Below are positions 29,001 to 44,000 of a stretch of DNA of 64,000 nucleotides, piece after piece. The position numbers and the translations under genes were made by a program. The notes under the pieces are model-generated. The model was not told the origin of the DNA and made no database searches. It was given only the letters and a program-made list of their open reading frames with translations. This stretch comes from Mytilus californianus (taxonomy: Eukaryota > Mollusca > Bivalvia > Mytilida > Mytilidae): assembly GCF_021869535.1 (NCBI RefSeq), contig NW_026262712.1:106947640-107011639 (forward strand). Direction: 5' to 3'. Position 1 is the stretch's first letter; each line of letters opens with the position of its first letter.

Positions 29001-32000
29001 TGTTGTACGGTTATCTTTGTCGTTGGATTGCTGCCTCATTGAAGCTTATCCATATCTCCCTTTTTCATATGAATATGAAAGGAATGATACATCGTACGTA
29101 GATTGAGTGGATCGACGTGTTTCATGTACGCAAACTATTTTTGTCCGAGTGCAGAATCTGCTGGCGGTGGTTAACCGGTTGTCATTTATCCATGTTCGTT
29201 TTTTTTTTAATTTGTTTTAGTTTATTCTTTGCGACGGGATTTTGTTGTTCCTTTACATAAGCCATTGTGATATGCATAAAATATTAAAAAAAATGTATAT
29301 TTGGACAGTATTATACGAAAACAAAACGATCACTTCAGAGAAAATAAAAAAAAAAGAGATCAAAGTTGGAACAAATGATGAAATCATATAAGACATCGAA
29401 AAGAGGAGACTTCCAGTAATAGTCTTGATGTGCAGTCATGGCACCACATGATTTGAGGAACCGTGGGACCTCGATCATAGGTTCCCGGTGGACGTCGATC
29501 TGAGTCTTACATATATATGAAATATGGCACTGAATATTGACTAAAGACTTTAAGTGGCTTATAACTTTTGGTTGTTCAATATGAAATGAACTCGAGACAT
29601 ATAGTATACAAATGCCATTCACATTATGCCGTGCGTATTTCTTAAGATAAATAGAACTATAATTAATGCATTCAACTCTTAGTTTCACCATTTCTTCTGA
29701 ATGAACTACCCCTAAATGGATAAAATAATGTTTGTCCAATTTGCAGACAATAGCAGGCGTTATTTTTTTCTCCGATAAAGTTTCAATCGAATTGCCTAAA
29801 TTACATGACTTAAAGGCAATAACTGTTTCATTTTGTTTGCGGGGCATTATCAATTATGACTGGAAACGGCAATTCCCGACAAAAAAGTTACGAAGTTTAC
29901 TGAATCAGAACCACCACCATCACATACATCAATCATCATCATCACCATCACTGATCATCACCTTCATCAACAAAATACGTATAATGTTGTGACCACCGCA
30001 TATAATGTTTTAACCACTGCATATAATGTTCCGACAACTGCATATAATGTTGTCACGACTGCATATAATGTTGTCACGACTGCATATAATGTTGTAACCA
30101 CTGCATATAATGTTGTGACCACCCCATATTATGTTTTAACCACTGCATATAATGTTCCGACAACTGCATATAATGTTGTCACGACTGCATATAATGTTGT
30201 GACCACTGCATATAATGTAACCACTGCATATAATGTTGTGACCACTGCATATAATGCTGTCGCGGCTGCATATTATGCTGTGACCACTGCATATAATGAT
30301 AATCATCAACATAAGGCAGTCATGGCGTTCCATAAAACTGAATGTTTTTTCCATCCATATCAGTTAACAGGTGTGAAAAATTTGAGATCTATAGTAGAAT
30401 TCGTTTAATAAAAAGCCTCCGAATTATACTTTGAATTATTTTGTCCATCAGGACATTTTATTGGACACGGGAATACTGACGATGTTTTTAAAGTAACACC
30501 GCAGTTACTTAATGATGACTTCAGAGAGCTTCTTTAGGACATGTATATATTTTCTGATATTATTAAAATCCATTTTTAACCGTTAAATCTTATAAAAAGT
30601 GAAGGCAGAAAGTTTGTGTACGGCTTGAGTAGCTAATTTGGACATTTTTTCTCTTCCATCTCTAAACTCTTCTGACGATCTTCCTTCTCTAACAGTAAAA
30701 AACGTCTAAAACCCCATTTTACGTTATAGGTATACAATACAGTTGTAAAATTATATAACATTCTACTTACTATTTAATCCGCACTGGGATTTCAAAGACG
30801 CGCACAAAATTGTAACAGCGGGACACCCTTAAAATGACGTTATAGGCATCGAAATGAGCAGAGTTTTTCATTACATAATGTACAAAGCAAACACTCATCT
30901 ATGTTATCGATTTCTTTGGTTTATTTCCTTTCGAATGATATGCAGAACATGGATATTTATTGTATAGGAAAAGAGCTTCAATTTGAATAACCCGCCATCT
31001 ATCGTATATTTCCAAAGAGACACAAATACCGTGCGCAACGTCTTAGTCACTTAATTAGTTATATTTCAAATAGAAAAAAAGCGTTTCACCTTTTGAGAAT
31101 ACTAATGCAGGAGTTCCGCAAGGCTCTGTATTGGGTCCCCTACTATTCCTTATTCATGTATATGACATAGCTTGTAATTTGATAAGACTAACTCGATTGT
31201 GTGCTGATGAAACATCCCTTTCTTTTTAAAGTAATAGTCCTTACACAATAGAGGATGTCTTAAATAGCGATTTAGAACAAATCTTAGCATGGTCTTAAGA
31301 TTGGCTTATTGATTTTAACCCTTACAAGACAAATGCTATGCTATGGTTGTACTCAACAAGATTCCGACAATTTAGAACATATTTAGTTAGAAGCAGGAAT
31401 ATTAGTAACTGGGTTGCCCGTGTTTGCTTGTCGGGAAGTTATATATTTTAAGTGAAACAGGCTGAAATTTGCTAGTGGACAGAAGAAAGTCCAGAAAGCT
31501 CACTATGTTCTATTCTTTATATAATGGGACTGCCTCTACGATTTAATGCCACTTTTTGGTCAAATGTCTAATTATAATTTGCGAAACAATTATGTGATAC
31601 CCAGTTATAGATAGATTTAACCAGAAAATCCTTTTTTTTTCGATCTACTACTATTGAATGGAATAGCCTAAACCCCGACATACGTACGTCCAGAAATATG
31701 AATATATTTAAACGAAAGATGAAGTCTAAATTGATACAGACACCTAAGGTGACGTAGCTAGGCATTTTTTTTAGTGTACGCCCGAACTTCGAAGAGGCGC
31801 CTAGTGGCCGCAACATACCCCAGCGTGTCCGTGACAGAGCTAGTGTACACGGGTTCCAGAGATCGAAGCCCCCCCCCCGAAGCTCACGCGTTATCAAGAA
31901 AGATATACCGGTATCATCTTTTAAAAAATCACCAATAGCAACATACTTCGGAGACGTATTTGTTTATTTCTTATCTTTACTGTATGCAAAGTAAAGTAAA

Positions 32001-35000
32001 AGAGACTACCATAGATTTGTTATTAATCCCAAATGCTTGGTGGGTACAAATGCAGTATTCAGGACTTACATTTTTGCATTAAACCACATTTCAAAAGAAA
32101 TTGGAAAACTGAGCCGGAAGTATTTCTAAGACACTGATTTTTCGTGTTCTATGTAGCTTTCTTACTGGCAAAAATGGAAAAAGATTTTATAAATGCTGTC
32201 AGGCACCGACCATTGAAAAACAATCGATCTGTTTAAAAAAAGAAATGAAAATAACTGTTTGTTTTTTGTTTTTGGCAAATTAGTAAAATTATTTTGAAAT
32301 AGATTAATGATAGTAATTTATTTACATGTGAAAAAGCTAGACTTTGTGGCGTAGGGATGTAATTGAGTGGTTTTGTGTGCAATTATTTCCCATTATTTCG
32401 GCAGTGAAAATCTGCAAGTATTTCATTATGTTGTTTGATTTACACATTATAACAAAACTAAGAATATGACGGATAAATTTATAGTTAGCTGTTTAACGTC
32501 CAGTGGCAACTATTGGATGTTTTATTAGGAGGACATTTAAAATGTTATAAATATGAACAAGGACATCCTTTGTTATGCAAACATGTGTATCACGGCACAA
32601 GCGATGACCTTTAGACCCTATGTAGCATATGTATATTTAGGGTTGCTCCGAATAAAGGGGATATAGATACAGGAAAATAAAGAAAAAAAAATATGAAATA
32701 AGAATAGAGTATAACGGGCAAAATAAAAAATAGAGGAAAATGGTCTTAGAACATTTAAGAATAGAGGGAAATGGTCTAGTTTTTGTTGTTAGAAAATTCA
32801 AAAATGAAGACGCTCAATTATAATTTCACTTAAGAATTCGAAATTTTTCATTTGCTGTACGCGCTCTTTTTTAATTATTGTTTAAAATCAAGTGCATTTG
32901 TAGTAAAAATAATACACTATCGTTTGTACATTGGTAAGGATTTATGTTTGCTGTTGATGAGGCACATAACGGGTAATTGTTTTTATTTGAAATTTCTCAT
33001 ATATTTGATTTTGTTCGACTGATTTGATAGATGAATAAAAATATATCTATAATCTAAAAAAATAAGTTTAATTACGATATGTAGATGAAACTGTTATTCA
33101 GTCGATGTTTAAATACATGCGATAAAAGAGAATATATAAATATGATTAACAAACTTTTTAAACAAAAGGCAAACCTTAAGACCCCGAATATACTTTGTAA
33201 GAACATTAGATTAATTCCGAATTCCATTTAAAATACATTGTTCATTTAGGTCAAAAGAATATTAATACCTTAGGCTATTTTCAAAAAATGTTGACTGAAA
33301 ACCCTGTAGACTGCAGTTTACTCGCACATTCACCAAGTACGTATTTCCACGGCTATCATATCTTTTAATTTGTTTAAATTTATTTCAGTGTTTATTTTTC
33401 AAACTGTTTATGTAAATAATTTTGGATCAACATCGAGTCAGATTAAGTTATAATTTATTAAATGATTAATTAAAAACTGAAATATGCATCCAATCTAAAT
33501 GTTACGCCTATGATAACCTATATAAAAAGATTTAACAGAACACAATTCATGTTTTATATATTTTGAAAAACCATATACGCTAAACGAAGCTATGTACGCC
33601 AAGAAACGATGTACGCTAAACGATACGATATACGCTAAACGAAACGATGTACGCTAAACGATACGATATACGCTAAACGAAACGATGTACGCTAACCGAT
33701 ACGATATAAGATTGACGCAATACCATACGATGTACGATAAAAGGGAGCTTATGTTATCGTTTATGGTATGGTTAATGGTACATGGTTTCGTTCGTACATC
33801 ATTCGTTCAGCGTTCGTACAACGTTCGGTTAGCGTTTCGTTTGCATTCGTACACCGTTCGGGAACCGTACGTACATCGTTCGGGCATCGTCCGTACATGA
33901 TTCGGGCATCGTTCGTATTGTTAACTTTTACGTTACACGGACTGTATGGAAACTTGTGGTATAATTTCAGAGAGATCCATCCATACACCGTTCCACCAGT
34001 TATTGTCTGGAAACTAGAAAATGCTTATTTTTTTGCCCCTTTTGGCCCCTAATTCCTTAACTGTTGGTACCATAACCCCCAAAATCAATCCCAACCTTCC
34101 TTTTGTGGTATTTAACCTTATGGTAAAATTTCATAGAGATCCATTCACTTAAACTAAAGTTATAGTGCGAAAACCAATGTGTCTTCGGACGACGACGAAG
34201 CCAACGTCATACCAATATACGACCTCAAAAATTTTTGTGGTCGTATAAAAATTTATACACTGCACAACTTAATGTTATCAAGATTTAGACCAAATTGATT
34301 TCTTTCTATAGCTGCTAAAAATATCAAATGAAAGACACAGGCAGATCGACAGACAAGGTCAAAACAGTGAATCACCCACCAGTATATTTATAAATTATGG
34401 GATCTTATGTATAGAAGATGAAGTTTATAAGATTTGTAATTAAGACATTAAAACTACTCTCTTAGAAATTAATTGTGAACAATTTGAAAGTTAAAAAAAA
34501 AATACAACTTTCATGCGGTGTTGAATATTACATATTTATCATACCTTATATCCATCACTGTAGGTGTAAAAGTCATCAGGCCACACATCTTTACCAAACA
34601 TTACATCATCATTCATGTAAATAAATTTCTGTGATAGGCCAGGTATTTTGTGGATGTTAGCCTCTATGGCAGGAGAACTAAATGTTGGTAGATGTGATGT
34701 GTTTGTGAATATCTCCTACAAACAAATTTGGAAGCATTCTATTAATGGTACTTATTGTTCATCGATGGTTTTTCAAACATGAGGGAGTTTCTCAGCTACA
34801 ATCTCACCAAAGGGTAACAGCCTTGAGATGTTGCCGAGATACATCCACAAGTTTATAAGACCTTTGATAATCTGTTTATTGCTATTTTCCTAGGCAATCT
34901 CACTGACTTATGCTTATATCATCATACATTCTCTTTCTACTCGACTGAGAAAATCCAATATCACTCGAGTAGCGCTATATGAAAATTTATCACAAAAAAA

Positions 35001-38000
35001 GATCAAAGGAAAATTTGAGAAAATAGCAATAAGTACTTTTTACTGTTATCAATGTCAAGAAATATATGATAGTATCTACATCATTTGAACTCTGGTAGAT
35101 AGTAAGCTCATTGGCAATCACACCACATCTCCATTTCATTATAAAGTTTCAGATCTAGATTTTTTTCTCATTCATGAGCAAAATTTGTTGAAAATTGGTC
35201 TCTTTTACCTTGCCTTAATCAAGAAAAAAGGGAAATGAGAGATTTGTACTATAGTAGTAAACTACAGTATATCTGGTTATTTCACATTTCATAGCCCTAT
35301 ACAATGCATTTGAATGTACAGTAAATTGTTTGCGTAGGGTAAATTTCGCAATTAAATGTCTTTGGAGAAAAAAGGAAACGTTCTACACATTGCAAAATTT
35401 CGCAATATATAGTATCAATCTCACCTGATGTGTAACAATAGTAAGTCTGGAGCTTTCCATGTTTAACCAGTATGGTATCTGTCCATTGGTGATGATATAA
35501 ACATGTCTGACCCATGGAGCAAACCTCTCTAGAGATCGTAAGGAATACCTCAATTCTTCATTGTCCTCAAACCTACTGGCTGATATATCAGAATCTTTTC
35601 TGAACTGAAATTCAAATCATTACACAATGTTTATGTTTAACAATATTCAGATAAATGTTGCATTACTAGGAGAAAAGGTCTACTTTAGAAACAATATTTT
35701 AAATGGTCCCCAATTTTCCGATAAATAAAGTTGTCCAAGCTTTTACTAAAAGTAAAACTTCTATTAAATTAAAGGGCATGAATTATTGACTAATTGTTTA
35801 TTAAAAGTTCAGTGGAAAATATTACTTGCAATTTCAGAACAGACAATAAAATAAAGGTATTTGCTATGACATGAATAACAATGTGATACTTGCACTAGTC
35901 TCTGTCCAAAAACATGGAGCATAATTCTAATTTTTTTCTGATAATCAATGTCTAAGAATCTAATAAGAGTAAATATTTATTTTAAAAATACATTTAAAAG
36001 TATTCTAACAGATGAATAAATGAAGGCAGTTTAGTGTTACTCACATCTCTTAGGTCCCATACTAAATTAGCAGCACTAAACGTTGGTTTACTTACATCTC
36101 GTAGGTCCCATACTAAATTAGCAGCACTAAATGTTGGTTTCTTCCCTTCAAGTGTAAAATTTTCAATCTAAAAAGAAATAGCTATGGGTGATCTAGTGGA
36201 AACAATGAATATCACAAAAGGAGATGGTATGTTTTGACGCTTATGCATTCAACAAAATTGTTTTAAAAGTTGTCATACCATTATTTGCCATCCTTTTTTT
36301 CATCAAGAAGAAGATATTCAATAGAAACGCTTCCTCTATGAATATCTTTATTCGGGGTTGGTGTTTCTCAACCTTTGTGATTGAAAAGGTTAAGACTTTT
36401 TTTTTTTATTATTTTATCATTGTATAAACCATAAAAAATGAATTATTCAAAACAAAGAAACAATGTCAATGTTCTATTGAAAAACATAGATTCAACATTA
36501 ATTTCTGAAAATTGGAGAAATTCTGCAATAGACTTGATTTCAAGATCACTTTGACCCTAAATCTCATCCTCCTCATACTTTTGTTCAAGTATAGATTCTT
36601 TTATATAATCATTGCAACTATACATTTAAAGAATAACAAGCGTACATTATATTAAAGTGACTGTTAACATGATTAAAATTATTTAAAAAAAGGGAAAAAA
36701 GATAAAAACAAGCTAAAAATAGAGGCATATCGTAGTGCTTAGTTTTCATTTTAAACCATATTTAAATACCTCATTTTAGAATTCATTGAGAAGGTTGATA
36801 CGCATGTAAAATATCAATTTCCATACATATGAGTCATTAGAAAATAAACTTTGAAAAATATTGGTTATATCACATCAGGAATAAGAAAATATGAACTAAG
36901 AAGAAATAAGTGATATTTTGTAAAAAAAAAAAAAATTAATAAAAAAGAAAAATCCATCGTAAAGTATGGATAAGCTTAAAAAAAGAAATTTAACAAATAA
37001 CAATTGAACTTACATTGACAAGTGCTTCAAAATTCTCATTTTTATGTATCTGGATAACTGCTAAACCTTCATCTTCATGCATTGTGAACTGAAATCAACA
37101 AAAACATTGTTATGTCTCACAGTCAACAACTTTCGTTGCTTTAGTTTTATTTGTAGGTTCTGAATTTCAAAAGACATATTCAACAAAAATTCATTAAAAT
37201 GTCAAAAGTCATGCCTTACTTTTTTTTTATATACAAAATTTCAAACAATTCTATTAATAAACTGTTACAGCTTTTCTATAAAAGCATGCAAAGCAAACCT
37301 TTGATCAACTTGCTTGCTATGTTTGCTTGGATGTTTGTAAACAAAAGGGTAGGCAGAGTTTCAGTCTGTTTAATATATACTGGTATTTGATTCGACAATA
37401 AAAATTGACATACAATGTGAAACTTAACATTTAAATAAAGTTAATGTTTATTGTCCAATCAAATTCCAGTATATAGTAAACAGACTGAAATAGACTACCT
37501 ACCTGTTGTTTACAAACATCCAAACAAACATAGCAAGCAAGTTGATCCAAGGTTTGCTTTGCATGCTTATATAGAAAAGCTGTAACACAGAGATATGTCT
37601 CACCTATTTGTTATTTTGATAATGCAAATGTTGAAATTAAAATAGCAATACTTTTAACATGTTAGTTATGCAAATATTCAAAGTCAATGAACCATGACTG
37701 AAGGTACAGGGCTAAACAATCTCCATGGAAATGAGATGTGCCAATGCTAATACAACTGCATACCAAATACCATTGACTTTTCATAAGTCGTTCCCTTTAA
37801 ACAAACCTAAACACAAACATTAACTTGTAAACTATGTAAAAGTTTCAAAGTCAGTGAACCATAATGAGGGGGTTGGGTTATATAATCTCCATGGAAATGA
37901 AACTTGCAAATGCCAATACATTTGCATACTGAATATCATTGACTTAACATTAGTGGTTCATCTTAAACAGACCTAATCACAAACTAATACATATGTAAAC

Positions 38001-41000
38001 TAAGCAAAAGTTTCAAAGTCAATAGACCATGACTGAGGGGGCTGGGCCAAATATTCTCCATGGAAATGAGATGTGCTAATGCTTATACAACTGCATACCA
38101 ATTAACATTGGCCTACCACTAACAGTCCCCCTTAAACTGACCTAATCACAAACTAATACATGAAAACTAAGCAAAAGTTTCAAAGTCAATAGATCATGAC
38201 TGAGGGAGCAGGGCCAAATAATCTCCATGGAAATGAGATATTCCAATGCTTATACAACTGCATACCAAATATTATTGACCTACCACTAGTGGTTCCCCAT
38301 AAACTGACCTAATCACAAATTAATACATGTAAACTAAACAAAGTTAAGAAGTCAATAGACCATGACTGAGGGGGCAGGGCCAAATAATCTCCATGGTAAT
38401 GAGATGTGCCAATGCTAATACAACTGCATACCAAATATCATTGACCTACCACTAGTGGTTCACCATAAACTAGACCTAATCACAAACTAATACATTGTTG
38501 CCGCCACCGTCGCCGCTGACGCTGGAAACAGCATACCTATGTCTCACTTTTTGACTCCGTCAAGGCAAGACAAAAACTACAACAGAAATAAATTTCACAA
38601 ATAAGTATCCAACTTCAACTTCAAAGGCAAGCTTTAAGTTCTCAAAATGAAACATCTTTGTTTCAAGACTGCAACAAGTCAGATGCATAACTCTCAAAAA
38701 TATAAAAGTGATACTCAAAAAATTGAGCTTCCTCTTTTTTTATGGTAGAACATAATATTGTTAAGTATTGAGAAAATTATGCATTGAGAAAATTTTTGTT
38801 TAAAACAGACTTATGAAGAAAGTGAGAACTGTATACTGTATTTTTTCCATGTATTTAAGACCATGCAATAACTGCATTAGTTTTATGCTGTTACTCAAAC
38901 ATTGTTATTTTCATTTCAAGCAAAAGTAATTATAGCCCTCAAAATCCTTGCTAAAATTCTGATACTTGAATATCATTTTTTCTTCCAAAGCATCAAAAGC
39001 TCATAGACATTGTAAAAATACCATTTGATAAATGATTACCTTTCCCAAATGTTTAGACAGTTCAAGGGCTTTAACTCTGAAAAATCAAAAGCAATAATGC
39101 CAATGAAATAGAATATCAACATATTACGTTAGCATTTGCCAGTTTTTTCTATTTGTTATTCCTTTAGATCCCTCTTTAGGCAGTTTTACATTGATCTTGT
39201 TTATAATGTATATTGGCAAAGATGTGAAACAATTGCCAACAAGACAACTCTCCATCAGATGATGTAGAAGTAAGCAACTATAGGTGACTGTACGGTCTTC
39301 ATCAAGGAGCAAAATGTATACCATATATCAAGCTATAAAAGGCCCGACCTGACAAAATGTTAAACAATTCAAATGAGAAAGCGTTTGTTTACTTTATATT
39401 TATTTACCTTTATTATTCCTTTGGCTATTTGCTCTGGTAGCTTGTTTTGTATTTGTTCAGCTGTATATTGTGGAGGGAATCCAGTCATTATGACAGTATC
39501 TTTTAACATAACACTATTGTGTACTGTCCAATCAGTTGTCTGAAAAAAAAAGTCTTCTGCAGTTTCACATCATGTATAGAATTTCACTTTGGACAATTTA
39601 AACCAAGACAAAATTAGATATCATTGAGATTGGAGCCATCTCTGTGAATAATGTGCGTTAAAAAATTTGTATCTTTACCATAGGACATGGGGTTGTCAAC
39701 TGAAACCAAAGTTTTTGACCTTGACCTTTGACCTAGGAAGTTGTACATAAATTATGACACACCCTTTGGTGTTGGTTTATATACATGTCAAGTATAAACA
39801 TTGAAATCATAACGGTTCTCAAGATATAGAGCGGACATGATCTTTACCATAGGACATGGGGTTGTCAACTGAAACCAAAGTTTTTGACCTTGACCTTTTA
39901 CCTAGGAAGTTGTACATACATTATGACACACCCTCTGGTATTGGTTAATATACATATCAAGTATAAACTTTGAAATCATAAAGGTTCTCAAGATATAGAG
40001 CGGACACGATCTTTACCATAGGACATGGGGTTGTCAACTGAAACCAAAGTTCTTGACCTTGACCTTTGACCTAGGAAGTTGTACATACATTATGACACAC
40101 CCTCTGGTGTTGGTTAACATACATGTCAAGTATAAACTTTGAAATCATAACGGTTCTCAAGATATAGAGCGGACACGATCTTTACCATAGAACAAGGGGT
40201 TCTCAACTGAAACCAAAGTTTTTGACCTTGACCTTTGCCCTAGGAATTTGTACATACATCATGGTTAATATACATGTCAAGTATTAACTTTGAAATCATA
40301 ACGGTTCTCTAGATATAGAGTGGACACAATTTGTTACGGATGGACAGACGGATGGACAGACTGATCACTATAGGGCGTCCGCCATTCGGCGGGGCCCTTA
40401 TAAAACCATAATGGGAAAAAAGATGACTGGGTAAATTTAGTTTATTTTAGTACTTTATTATCCTAAATTCATTTACTTTTGAAAGTTAGTCAAAAACAAA
40501 TGTCAGTCAGTTCTCAAATTTAAAAGACTTTCCCTTATTTTTATGGATACCATATTTAGCGGATTGAGAAAAAAATGTATTTTCTTTGGTATTTGATATT
40601 GTGGTTTTACCAAAGTCTTGTTAGGTTATGAAAGTCCTTTTTGAGATATTTGATTTTAAAAAAATGGCGGGGAAGGCTGACTCAGACTTTTACCTTATAT
40701 TTAGCATTGGAATTATTTGGGTCTCAAATCATAAGGAAAGAAATCTAGAATCTGCTTAAATTTTGATAACAACCTTTTATGAGCTATTGAAGTCTTCTAT
40801 GAAAATTAAAGTGGAATTTATGGGGGAAAATATTTTACCCTGTATCATAGGAAAAAACCCAAGGAGTCCGAACATCTGACAAAAATTCCTAAATCTGAAA
40901 TGACTACATCCTTAAGATATACAAATAAAAAGATTGTGTTTGTTCTTTATTTTTTACTCTTATCATAGTATAACTTTATCAAAATTATTTCATTTTCTTT

Positions 41001-44000
41001 TTAATAAATTATTTTAAGATTGCATTGTTTTATCTTTTACATCACAATGGGGTATTTACATCATTTTCATACCAAAAATTTGGTACCCTTTTTTCCTAAG
41101 TTTATTGCTTATCTGAATGACAGGAGACCAGTAACATACTGATTTTCAGATAAAAGAAACAGCCCAAGATCGCAATTATTTTGCCTTAGAATAGCAGAGA
41201 TGTTTATGGAGTATATATGTTCTATATTTACTTACAATGTAACCTCTTCTTACTGTAGTATTTATCTCATGTACCAATATTGGCTGACTTAATACCTCAG
41301 TCACTGAAAAATACCAGGAAACATCAGTCATTTTCTACAACATGGAACATTTTATAGCAGGGACCTTTTTATATTATCAAGCTCTTTTTTCATCACTTTA
41401 AACACATCATTTTGAGTAAGACATTCTGATTTCTTTCGTTTCCAATTCTTTGGATTTATCTTAAAACAATTTTTAATTAAGATTATTGAGGCTTACAGCC
41501 ATAAAAGATTACTCAGTACTCTGAGGACAAAATTTGTGCTGGAAGCACCAAAGCATTTTAATTGGTTAAGTTCTGAGTCTGAGTATAATAATTGTACTCC
41601 AAATTTTTATGACTGCAAGGCCTGATTTCTTCATTTTCAATTATTTGGATTTATCATAAAAAGGTTTCAAAATCTAAAATTATATGGGTTTACGGTCATA
41701 AAAGTTTACTCAGTACTTGAAGCACAAAACTTGTGCTTGAAACACCAAATCCAGCATTTTGATTGGTTGATTTCTGCGTATGATAATTGTACTTCAATTT
41801 TATATGACTGCAAGGCTTGAAGATGACTTACTGTTAGTATCTTCCTTGAACACAATGACAGTATAATTAGCATTCTCATCTGTATCTAAGGACACTGTAA
41901 ACATCTTTTCTGCCTGAACAAATACTTTGTAGTCTAAGGATAACTTCAGTAAGGTCATCTCCTTTGGCAACACAGGGTCAAGAACAACCATACTGGTTGC
42001 TAGGCAGTTGGTGAAAACACATTTAGAATCACTACAATATAGAACATGAAGATTTTTAACCAATTTCCAAATGGGTACAGTTGTATTTGCAATAATGCTC
42101 CAGTATACATTATATGAAAATGAATAATGTTTTGGACTAAAGTTGATACATTTTAAAATGTAAAATATCCACTCATATTTTTATTTTGTTCTAAAGACAA
42201 TATAAAAATAAGAAGATGTGATATGATTGCCAATAAGTTTACCACATTATATTTGTAAAGAAAATACAGAATATATTTACAATCTTGTAACTTACAGTAT
42301 TAATTAATATAGCGATAGATTATCTTACTATTACAAGATTGAACTCAAATTTCCTGATTAATTATTGAGTAGCAGATTCACATAATCTAAAATGACAATG
42401 CAACATAATGCTTAAGTATACACAAGAATATGTAAAAGCAGTCACATATACTAGCTAGCAAAATCTTGATTCAGAGCTATTAAATACACCAGAAAAGAAA
42501 AGTGTTTTATGGATATCCATATACCTAATAGTATTCTGCAGATATTTGGATTTATAAGTCCTGTAAAAAATAAACGTTAACCTTACCTGGAAAATCAAGA
42601 ACAAAAATAGTCCTGATAAAAAACCTGCATAATTAGGTAAAATAGAATTTAAGTGGATGTAAGAAAAAAAATTACTGGCACCAAAGGGAATAATTTCGGT
42701 GGTTTTTTTCTTCACTTAGCTTGAGAAAAGCATTAATCAGAATAATCCTTCATATACTCTCTCCTCTTGGAAATTTAAAAAACCTAACAAACAACAATCT
42801 TCTAAATGTTACATATTCTTAATATTCTTTCCAAACATTTCTACTTTCATTATATGTCAACATACTGCTTTATAACAATGCTTTATCAAGCACTAACATG
42901 CTTTGCCTAACAATCAAATACAAATCAAAATTATCTGCACTGATTTTTTAACATGGCATTATAAAATCTATGCAAACTTACAATATTCACACTTTCCAGC
43001 TACCAATAAAAGCAGTAATAAACAAAATATGTGTCAATGGAACTCCATGCCCCACTCACACTATCTCATTTCAATATTCAGTGTATAGTTAAATCTGGGA
43101 CACACAGAATAGGGAAAATATAATACCCCTACTATCGTAAGTTGGCATAAAATCTGAAATTATCTACTAGTAGTTATTTATTAAACATTATGAAATCTAT
43201 GTTAATTAAGTTCATTTAGTAAGTCTATTCTTTGGTGAATAACTCCTAGCTGTATAAATATGCATAATGGATATGAACTTTTCTGTTTAGTCTATAAATG
43301 ACCCTTTACCATCTGGCTATGCATACATAATGTACATGAAACAGGACAAATTTAATAACCACATGCTCTCAACATGACAAATATCAAACAATAAACAAGG
43401 TCTAGCATTCTGTCTTTTGAACTCTTACCTGTCTTTGTTTCTAAGGTAAATAAATGAAATTTAGCCATAATCATATAGACGTTTTTTCTTGAAAGTTAAA
43501 CCAAAAGAAAGCCAAGCAAATTGACTCAAACTCTCAAATTTGATTTATACTATACTGAAAAGTAATATCAGAATTACAAATGTGCCATAGGAATAATAAA
43601 CAATGCAAGGAATGGTTATAAAATATAAACATTTTGTGCAAACTTGTGCCTGATGCAATCTAATTACCATAAGGATGACCCCTGAAAATAGCTGATAGGC
43701 AGCTACCATTGATTTCAGTTTAGATAAAAATATAAACATTATAATTAGACAGGCAAGCTTGTGCAATAGTATAAGGACAATTTTCCTAGTTCTGTTTGAT
43801 TTCATATCATTAATAAAAAACAGCTAGAAGCTCCAAGGTGTCTGTATAGCTCACCTGGCATTGTTTATAAAATTGATACAATGCAATAAAAATACTTAAA
43901 AAAGTTACTGGCCAAAAAGCAACAAATACTATAATATGTCATTCAAGGGCAATAACCCCTTGATGGTGATGGCCGTGTTGATAATTAGCAGATCTTGTAC

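Noticed and set aside
31568..31897. 109-codon minus-strand frame
   Set aside because: Antisense shadow of the non-LTR retrotransposon remnant at 31560-31770.
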